This document shows positions 57,111 through 64,000 of a DNA stretch of 64,000 bases, one piece after another. The notes under the pieces were generated by a model. That model was not told where the DNA came from, ran no database searches, and worked only from the letters and a program-made list of their open reading frames with translations. The first letter of the stretch is position 1, and each line of letters starts with the position of its first letter. The translations under genes and the position numbers were made by a program. This DNA is from Miscanthus floridulus (Eukaryota > Streptophyta > Magnoliopsida > Poales > Poaceae): positions 99,931,792 to 99,995,791 of the forward strand of contig NC_089584.1 of NCBI RefSeq assembly GCF_019320115.1. The letters run 5' to 3'.

Positions 57111-58540
57111 GAGGCGCCTTCGCCGGTGTCCTTGCCCTTAGGGCGGTCGAAAATCACCCTGACCGCCTGCTCACCCGAGGCATGGCTTGTGGTGATGTCG
57201 AGGAGCTCCTTGGTGGTTCACGGGCCATTACATCCTAGCTTGTGAACCAGGGACTCATAGGTGGTCTCGGACAGGAAAGATCCTATGACGTCGGCGTCGG
57301 CGACTTCGGGCAGCTCATTGCACTACCGGGAGAAGCACTAGATGTACCCATGAAGAGTTTCCCTAGACTTCTGTCGGTAGTTTCTGAGATCCCATGGGTT
57401 TTGAGGATGCTCATACGTGCCTTGGAAGTTTCCCACGAAGATCTATTTTAGGTCCGCCCAACTTTGGATTCGGTTGGGCGGAAGGTGTTCCAACCACATT
57501 CGAGCTGAATCGGCCAGGAACAATGGAAGGCTGTGGATAATGAAATTATCACTATCCGCTCCACCAGCTTGGCAAGCAAGCCGATAATCCTCAAGTCACA
57601 GTCTGGGGTTTGTTTCCTTGGAGTATTTTAGGATGTTGGTCGGCGGTCGGTACTGCGGTGGGAAGATGACATTAGGATGTGTCGACCAAAGGCCTGAGGT
57701 CTCGGCAAGTTAGGGCTTGGGCTTCGATACTCGCCGCTATCATAGCGTCCGCCACGACAAGGGTGGTAGCCATGGCTAGCCTCCTTCCTCTCATCGCCGT
57801 GGGCACACATGCGGGCATCCATGGTGTTGCGAGCGTCATGGTGGAGGCTGAGACACTCAAGTACCAGGGCCATGGGGCGTGGCCTACCGCCTCGCTGTGC
57901 CTGGTGGACTAACACATCCCTGTCGGGTCGCTCTGAGGGCGCATGCTGGCTGAGGTCGAGCTCGTGTCATCGGGATAGCGAGTCTTGGCCTGCTGCGCCA
58001 CCGTACGCTCGAGTATCATGCAAATCTCATGATGGGCCCAATGATCCTCGGGTGTCATGGGCTCCGGAAGCCCCCAGAGCAAGGTCGTCACGGCAGCGAT
58101 GTTCTGGATTGCCCAAGTAAAGTGTGGAAGGGCTTCGTCGTCCTCGATGATCCTTCGATTCACGCCGTGGGCCACGGCATGCGCACGCTCACCATCTCTG
58201 TGGTGCTCGATCTCTCACTCGAGCTCCGTGCGTTCCTACTTGAGCTGGAGTCGTGCTTCTTCGACCTCTTAGTGTCGCACCCTTAGCTGCTCTACCCGCA
58301 GGCAAGGTAGGGCCCCTGCAACCCCCTCGACCTCGTCGTCAAGGTCATCTGTTGGGGTATCCCCTCCCTCGTGGATGCTTTTGTTGTATCCCTCGGGGGT
58401 ACATACCATAAAACATTCTCGCGAGGGTGATGGCTCCTCATGCTGGAGTTAGAGTTGAAGGGCGACTCTAATTCTCCCACGAGAAGGTCGTGGTAAGATT
58501 CCATGATGTATTCGGTCATCCCCACGAACAAGGTGGCCAA
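57111..58540 (-). pseudogene. Gag remnant of element A
   Basis: Frames at 57909-58175 and 57628-57915 plus surrounding pieces (CNELPEVADADVIGSFL, ELLDITTSHASGEQAVRVIF) form a gag protein with an Arg/Asp/Tyr/His-rich stretch like element B. Broken by stops. It joins RNase H sequence near 57080-57110 without protease or polymerase between, an internal deletion. Confidence 0.7.
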
Positions 58541-59257
58541 CGGTCTCTACAACATTGCGCAGACCAAACGGAAGCGCTGTCGGGGCGCTCCGGATGAGGT
58601 ATTCCGAGGAGAGCGGCTCTCCTCCGGCAGGCTACGTCATGACGTTGGTGAACGAGAAGGTGAGGCGGCGTAGGTCTTCCCGAGACAATCGGATCCCAGG
58701 AAGGCGCCGAGCTGGCGCTCTAGCCTCCCGTAATCAAAGTCGAGGAGCTAATCGCTCTCTGGGGCGTGGGCCTCTGGTGCGTGCAGCTACAGCTCCTTAA
58801 GTGCCTTGGCGATCGCATCGAGGCTGGACGGTGGCGGAAACCTAGGGATGAAAATGGTATGGATATTTTTCGACCGTATTTGAAACCGAATCCGTTTAGA
58901 GGGGTTGAAATATGTCCGTATCCGAGTCCGGATATCCAACATCCGATACCGTATCCGTATCCGAATACTCAAATCGCATATTTATGATGTCGATATCCAA
59001 TCGCATCCTATCCGACATAGTTGACACTATCCGTATTCGAATCCAAATCCGGACAGAAATATGAAAACAAATGTAATATCGGTGATATCCGTCCGTATCC
59101 GATCCGTTTTCATCCCTACGGAAACCTATGCCAACTCTCCCTCTATCGTAACGATGAAGTCTAAGATCCCGAATCGCACGTGAACGCCCGGGACCCGGCT
59201 GACGTCGTGACTAGCCATCCGAGGCCTGATGTGGACATCGAGATGCGTAAAAAGCCC
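58541..59257. other. Element A leader region
   Basis: Untranslated 5' region between gag and the primer-binding site, with no coding match. It holds a 276 bp hAT-type MITE. Confidence 0.55.
58843..59118. mobile_element. hAT-type MITE with ATCCGTATCCG motif arrays
   Basis: 276 bp, 8 bp target duplication CGGAAACC (58835-58842, 59119-59126), terminal inverted repeat TAGGGATGAAAA / TTTTCATCCCTA. The interior is almost wholly made of TCCGTATCCG, TATCCG and complementary CGGATA units. It inserted into the leader of element A and is thus one of the youngest insertions in the nest. Confidence 0.9.
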
Positions 59258-59274
59258 CTACCTGGCACGCCAAC
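59258..59274 (-). promoter_or_regulatory. Primer-binding site of element A
   Basis: The minus strand reads GTTGGCGTGCCAGGTAGG immediately inside the right LTR, starting with the TGG expected for the complement of a tRNA CCA end. Confidence 0.65.
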
Positions 59275-60345
59275 TGTCGGTGTTTTTGAACCACCGACGA
59301 GTAAATTTATATTTCCGTGTCTGACTTGGATGGTGTGCTCGGAGGACACAAGGGTTTATACTGGTTCGGGCGGAATGTCCCTACGTCTAGTTCACTGCTG
59401 CTCATATTATAGGCACTTGGTTTGCAGTAGGGGTTACAAACAGGCGAGAGAGGGAGAGGATCCTAGGTCTCTGGTGGAAGGAGTGAACGGGTGCTGAGAG
59501 CTCACTTGCCGCTCAGCCATGTGCTCATGTCGTGCTCTTCTGTCCAGATCCCCCCTTTCATGGGGCGTCCTGCTTCTCCTTTTATAGGCGAAGGAAAAGC
59601 ATGGGTTATAGAAGAGGAAAATGAGAAGAATAGGAGACAGAAGAAGGCTTCCAGGGTTGCCGGGTCCTTCTTCTCCTTCATGCGGGTCCCGCCGATCCTG
59701 TAGATATCAACAGGGACGGCTCCATGTCGCGGCCCTGTTCATCACTGGCGACATGCGCAAGCGTCATCTGCCGGTCATGGCGTTCCACTCCGTCCCGACG
59801 AACGTCGTGGTAAACTGACGCGCCTGTCAGCGTCCGTACGAGGATTAGGCAAAATAGCACCGACACGCCCGACACTGTCTCGCCTCTTCCCTGGCGTCAG
59901 AGTTTTGACCTAGGCCCATACGCTTGGACCTAGGGTGGTTGGCGGCGGTATGGGTCCCCGTTGGACGAGACGGAACCCGCGTCCTCGAGGTCGGGCGAGA
60001 CAGAGACCGTGACCTCGGACGAGACGGAAACTACGTCCTTGGGGTCAGGCGAGATGGAGCCCGTGGCCTCGAGGTCGGGCAAGATGGAGCCCGCGGCCTC
60101 GAGGTCGGGCGAGACAGAGGCCACGGCCTTTTGCGAGATGGAACCAGCGTCCATGGGGTCGGACGAGACGGAGCCCGCACCCAAGGGGTCGGGCGAGACA
60201 GAGCTCGTGGCCTCGAGGTCGGGCGAGACGCAGCGCGCGGCCTTGGGGTCGGGCCAAACCTTTTAATACGTCTCGAGCCATCCGGGTAAGTCAGCGTGGT
60301 CGCTAACTTCCGTGCTTTGGGTATCCCTAATATCAATACCCGACA
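59275..60345 (-). repeat. Right (5') LTR of element A
   Basis: 1071 bp with TGTCGG/CCGACA ends. TATAAAAGG on the minus strand (59578-59586) is the likely promoter. The plus-strand right half contains a tandem array of 30 bp units (59968-60260). Confidence 0.88.
59968..60260. repeat. 30 bp tandem repeats in LTR of element A
   Basis: About ten imperfect units around GGCCTCGAGGTCGGGCGAGA. All are in phase with a multiple of three, so long open frames arise on both strands; I regard these as by-products. Confidence 0.88.
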
Positions 60346-60803
60346 CGAGCCGAGCTGAGCTTCTAGCTTGTTAATATAACGAGACGAGCCGAGCTATAAC
60401 AAGCTGAGCCATAACGAGTCAAGCTATAACGAGCCGAGTTGGCTCGATATCTAGCCCTAGGCGGCACCTTGAGGAAGGCGAAGACGGAAGGGGGCGAGAG
60501 CGAGAGCGAGAGAGAGAATGGAGACGCAGAGAGAGTGAGTGAACAGTACCCAGGAACCCTTAGGGGGCGGTGAGGCGCGGCTTATATTCGATGGCTAGCG
60601 AGAGCCACCCGGACCCACTGGACGGAGCGAGCGCGCGGCTTGGCCAAGCCAGACCCTAAAAAACGGATGGCGCTGGCGTTCTTTGGGAGCCAGGCCACGG
60701 CGGCCAGCGGTAGCCTGGCTAAGGTCCAAGAACAGGCAACCAAACATCCACAATTTAGCTCCAACAGGCCTGGCCAAGGATTGGCCACCAACCAAACAGG
60801 TCC

Positions 60804-61556
60804 TATATTGCTATAAGTTATGGTGAGATGATAGGGAAAAGACGAAGAAACTTGTGGAGAGATGGTAGGGAAAAGATGAAGATGCTTGTGGAGACGTCAT
60901 TCGTACGACATTCGTAACTACCCGGCCTATCTGTTGAACCGCTTATATAAAAGATTAGAAGTGACGTTGAACGGGCGTCATAGAGCGTCATAGAGCGTCT
61001 TCATCATAAATATCTCCCTTGGATGTAATACCACCGCGCAGTGACGTTGAACGGACGTCATAGAGCGTCTTCAGTGGCAAGCCGCGTGCCGCGACAATCC
61101 CGTAACCTCGACAGGTCCTGAACAACTGACGTACAGGCGCATAATACTCTAGGAAGTAGGAGTACGTGAAGTACTAGTAGACCAGTACTCCTTGGTGCTA
61201 TTGGAACGGTTGATGCCGCAGCACTATGTTGTGATTGATGTCACGGTTCCGCCCGCTGCAGAAGATGTTTGGTCTGGTCAGGTCTCCAGGACATGCGTGG
61301 ACTCCTGCGGTGAAGGCTCAGTTCGCTTCAGCTTATAAGCCAGAACTGGTCATAATTTTTTTTTTGTTATGAAATAGTATTTTTTTCTCTCAATAAATCA
61401 GCTCTATAAATCAGTCGCAGTAATAAGTCCTACCGCCAAAACCTTTTCTCCATTGGCCTTTGGCCTTTCACACACTCTCAGATGTGCCAATCAATTATGG
61501 TTTTCGCTGGGGCCCTGGGGTTAGCTTTACTCCTAGTCCTGTAGTACGTCGGAAGA
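60804..61556. other. Intergenic with short duplications
   Basis: No gene. 60825-60897 has a 39 bp tandem duplication (GATGGTAGGGAAAAGATGAAG and variant). 60961-61070 repeats GTGACGTTGAACGG...CGTCATAGAGCGTCTTCA. 61319-61431 resembles the small MITE at 21050. Confidence 0.6.
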
Positions 61557-61748
61557 AAAGCTAGTAGAAGCTCTGATGCATCGACAGCAAGCCAAACGAG
61601 AAGAGACTAGGAAGATAGATATGATGTAGACCAGCGGCGTGCAATCCATCGCAAAGCTAGTAGAAGCTCTGATGCATCGACAGCAAGCCAAACGAGAAGA
61701 GACTAGGAAGATAGATATGATGTAGACCAGCGGCGTGCAATCCATCGC
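61557..61748. repeat. Perfect 96 bp tandem duplication
   Basis: Copies 61557-61652 and 61653-61748 are identical as far as I can compare them. As 96 is a multiple of three, a minus-strand frame (61533-61757) stays open and contains a duplicated 32-residue segment beginning FAMDCTPLVYIISIFLV. I do not support this frame as a gene. Confidence 0.95.
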
Positions 61749-61769
61749 AAAGACCAAAACTGTTTTGCC

Positions 61770-62135
61770 GCGTGATGAGACTCAAATTTCAAAAAATAGA
61801 AAACCCTTCAATACGATGTCGGATGAAGATAATTTTTATATGTAAATTGTAGACCTCGATGAGATCTACAACTTTATAGTTTTAATTTGTTTCATTTGAG
61901 GACAGTAAGATGCTCGAAAAAATAATATAAAATTTCAGCACCATATTTTGTCGCGTGATGAGACTCAAATTTCAAAAAATAGAAAACCCTTCGATACGAT
62001 GTCGGATGAAGATAATTTTTATATGTAAATTGTAGATCTCAATGAGATCTACAACTTTATAGTTTTGAGTTTTTTCATTTGAGGACGTTAAGAGGCTCAA
62101 AAAATAATTTAAAATTTCGGCGCCTCCCAAAAATA
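61770..62135. repeat. 183 bp tandem duplication
   Basis: Two copies starting GCGTGATGAGACTCAAATTT (about 61769 and 61952) with AACCCTTC(A/G)ATACGATGTC and GAGATCTACAACTTTATAGT. The following part (62130-62280, with AACCGGCCGAGGACCAAATT) belongs to the same dispersed repeat type. Confidence 0.9.
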
Positions 62136-62508
62136 GAAAACCGCTTTTGAAACCGGCCGAGGACCAAATTCGTCCGGTTTTGATAGTTGGAGGGTGTTTC
62201 TTGACCGGTTTCATAGTTGAAGGTTGAAAATCGAACTTTGGTGCAAGTTGAGGGTGGTAAAGTGTACTTTACCCTTTTATCTAACAACAAATTAGCGAAC
62301 AATACTTTTAAGTCTGACTTATCAGCGAAACGAATAGGACCGTATCATCGAGCACTATGTAGTAGTACGAAATTGTGGAGGCGAACAACGGCAATTACTA
62401 TCGTCTTTGACAAATGATGCAACTACTACCATCGTCTCTCACAAATGATGATGAAAATTGGTATATAATCATATATATTGTGACGCACTACTTGTAGTGA
62501 AATATATA

Positions 62509-62750
62509 GGATGTGTTTAGTTCCAGGAAGTTGGAATTTGGGGTTACTGTAGCACGTTCATTTTTATTTGACAAATAGTGTTCAAACATGGATTAATTAG
62601 GCTCAAAACGTTCGTCTCGTAATTTCCCACCAAATTGTGCAATTAGTTTTTTTTCGTCTACATTTAATGCTCTATGCACGGGCCGCAAACATTCGATGTG
62701 ACAAGTACTGTAGCACTTTTTAGAATATTAGGGTAAAACTAAACAAGGGC
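62509..62750. mobile_element. Tourist/PIF-like MITE
   Basis: 242 bp with ends GGATGTGTTTAGTT and AACTAAACAAGGGC, flanked by ATA. The interior has TTACTGTAGCAC and ACTGTAGCACTTT near the ends and AATTAGGCTCAAAACGTTCG, typical of a very common grass MITE. Confidence 0.75.
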
Positions 62751-62976
62751 ATAATGGTCGAGGAGAAAGAGAAACCGACCGGCGGACGGCAGAATTCAAC
62801 TGTACGGGTCACGGCGCGTTGTCGTTGCCGCGGGTACGTCTTTCCTCTCCGCTGGATCCTCTTCCTCGCCGACCACAGATGACAGATGCATGCATATCCA
62901 TGTTACCAACAACCGCCGGATCCACAGAGGAGATTTTGATCGATGACGCATGCAAGTTTCATTGCATTACCTACTA

Positions 62977-63166
62977 CTCCCCCGTCCTAAGATATAAGAC
63001 ATAACTACCTCTATTTAAAAATCAAGAAACACATTTAATTTTCTCTTAAAACACCAGTAATACTACATCGATATACGTGTTTTTAGAGAGAGTATGCCTT
63101 ACATTATAGGTATGAAATATAAATAAAAAGTACGTAATTATGCCTTATATAATAAGACGGAGAGAG
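62977..63166. mobile_element. Stowaway MITE
   Basis: 190 bp, TA flanks (62975-62976, 63167-63168), ends CTCCCCCGTCCTAAGATATA and TATATAATAAGACGGAGAGAG. Confidence 0.85.
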
Positions 63167-63342
63167 TACCTACCTTAGCTTTAAGCCTAGCAGCTCTTTT
63201 ACTCGGTCTCAGCCTCTCTCACGTGTCCTTGTGGCCGCTAGCCAGTTTAGCTTGTGTTTTTTCCTGCTAAAAAAGAAAAGCTTAGCTTGTGTTTCACATG
63301 AATCGTTACATAAGCGAATGCGATGCGAGCAGATATCGAGCA

Positions 63343-63391
63343 CCGACTCCGACTCCGACTCCGACTCCGACTCCGACTTCGACTCCGAGTC
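63343..63391. repeat. TCCGAC hexanucleotide repeat
   Basis: About eight units of CCGACT/CTCCGA with one variant. All frames through it stay open (Ser-Asp, Arg-Leu or Pro-Thr repeats), which explains the short ORFs here. Confidence 0.92.
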
Positions 63392-63399
63392 TCCGAGCC

Positions 63400-64000
63400 C
63401 TGGCCTACCAGACCAACCATCAACCGCGCGTGTTGCCTATGCTGGGCAAACACCTATCGGAATCATCAGAGTAGGACTCGACATGACCACCGTACAAGGA
63501 GTGTATGATCGACCTGGCCACATCCATCGTGACGGCCAAACGAGTGAACCAGAGTGAAATATCGGACTCCATCGGCTTCAACGTTACTGTATTCTAGTAC
63601 CATACGAAAACATCTATGTCCCTGGTTAGGTTTCGGTAATTAATAACGACATAATATTACTATGAGTAACGTGTGTTTTTCAGAGGCAATTTGAATTAGG
63701 TCATGGTAATAGAAATTGATTGGGCAATCATAGTTGTCATGCCTCTGTCGATGAAAAACGTTTCGGTTTTCAAATAATGGACGACAAGGCTAAGGACGGA
63801 CTAGTTCTAATTGCCGTTTAGTGTTGGAGAGACACTTAGAGTAGTTTAGGATCTTGTTTTTCCTTTGGCCGTACTATTAAGGGGGTATAGACTAGTAGCT
63901 TGACCTAGGTAAGTCTAGTGGGTTATGTGTGGTGCACACTTGTCAAACCTAGCACAAGGTAGCTCAGAAATAGCCCTAAGATCAATTGGAGTAAACTTCA
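63400..64000. other. Right window end, no gene recognised
   Basis: I see no supported feature. The sequence from about 63870 (GACCTAGGTAAGTCTAGTGG) resembles retroelement-derived sequence but I cannot place it. Confidence 0.35.

Larger units (their letters stand above)
43085..60345 (-). mobile_element. Gypsy element A (outer), with element B nested and partly deleted
   Basis: Bounded by the 5 bp duplication CGAGC (43080-43084, 60346-60350). The left LTR starts TATCGGTG and the right ends ACCCGACA; the right LTR has matching TGTCGG/CCGACA termini. The coding order on the minus strand is gag (about 58540-57110), RNase H remnant, zinc finger and integrase (to 55440). Protease and reverse transcriptase are missing. 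Element B interrupts it between about 43691 and 55235. Total span 17261 bp. Confidence 0.88.
42839..60459. mobile_element. Probable second copy of the GAGCC-motif hAT element, interrupted
   Basis: The 8 bp GGCGGCAC occurs at 42831-42838 and at 60460-60467. The right end GATATCTAGCCCTA and the GAGCCGAGC arrays around 60346-60450 and 43045-43084 match the element at 1265-1994. The left end begins TAGCGCC instead of TAGGGCT and lacks the motif array near it, so the left terminus is less certain. Gypsy element A is inserted in its right motif array. Confidence 0.6.
42080..60803. mobile_element. PIF-like TIR element hosting the large nest
   Basis: Left end GGCCTGTTTGGTTCGGTGGC at 42080 and right end GCCACCAACCAAACAGGTCC at 60803 are inverted repeats, flanked by TAT (42077-42079, 60804-60806). 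Subterminal GTGGCCAAGGTCCAGGC and TAGCCTGGCTAAGGTCCAAG also pair. Without the nested hAT it would be about 1.1 kb. The left interior (42358-42612) has a GC-rich open frame and the right interior has a TATA-like AATATAAG (minus, 60572-60579) followed by a CT-rich leader, so a captured gene fragment is possible. The 3 bp duplication overlaps the Stowaway TA, so the boundary evidence is moderate. Confidence 0.6.

Noticed and set aside
59924..60336. 121- and 101-codon frames in repeats
   Set aside because: They exist because the 30 bp tandem unit is a multiple of three; located in an LTR.
61533..61757. Hydrophobic 74-codon minus-strand frame with duplicated segment
   Set aside because: The openness follows from the 96 bp duplication; no start context, homologue or neighbouring gene signal.
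1..64000. CRISPR arrays, rRNA or tRNA genes, bacterial operons
   Set aside because: None seen. The repeats present are transposon TIRs, subterminal arrays or tandem duplications; the only Pol III boxes found belong to the SINE.

Overview
Organism: this is nuclear DNA of a grass, probably a PACMAD grass close to the Andropogoneae. The evidence is the mixture of Ty3/gypsy, CACTA, hAT, PIF/Harbinger and Stowaway elements typical of grasses, the plant intron-exon structure, and remnants of plant genes (a TCP transcription factor, farnesyl diphosphate synthase, a D-cysteine-desulfhydrase-like enzyme). I see no gene in the window that is clearly intact. The species call is inference. Layout: (1) 1-1212 is the 5' end (gag side plus LTR) of a minus-strand gypsy element, followed by a 730 bp hAT-type element (1265-1994). 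(2) 2003-18878 is LTR-retrotransposon debris: an Athila-like minus-strand element (integrase 13994-14928, extra ORF 12777-13526) split by a 4.95 kb TG...CA repeat (7032-11984) and cut at its right side by a 3.97 kb TG...CA repeat (14907-18878); a second hAT-type element lies at 5916-6471. (3) 19058-25600 is the only gene-like stretch. It holds a broken farnesyl diphosphate synthase gene on the minus strand, whose exon is split by a PIF/Harbinger-type element (19606-20548, TSD TAA) carrying a decayed piece of a PCF/TCP20-like transcription factor gene. Next is a six-exon D-cysteine desulfhydrase / ACC-deaminase-like gene on the minus strand (22380-25536), disabled by a 7 bp tandem duplication in exon 5 and carrying a SINE in intron 5. 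(4) 25600-27651 holds small MITEs. (5) 27652-40744 is one CACTA element (TSD TAC) with a Ulp1-type protease gene remnant, interrupted by a gag/protease-only LTR retrotransposon that bears two tandem copies of an antisense gene, each with its own TATA box. (6) 42080-60803 is a nested stack: a PIF-like TIR element, a probable hAT element, a gypsy element A (43085-60345, TSD CGAGC), a second gypsy element B (about 43691-55235) and a 276 bp hAT-type MITE. Element B carries a multi-exon antisense gene of the 'putative gypsy type transposon' family between its integrase and 3' LTR. (7) 60804-64000 holds tandem duplications, two MITEs and a hexanucleotide repeat. How parts relate: nearly everything is explained as successive insertion, capture and decay. 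The observations most worth following are the TCP-carrying PIF element inside the FPPS exon, the dated lesion in the desulfhydrase gene, the three or four hAT-type elements each made of arrays of their own short motif, and the antisense retroelement genes with their own promoters.
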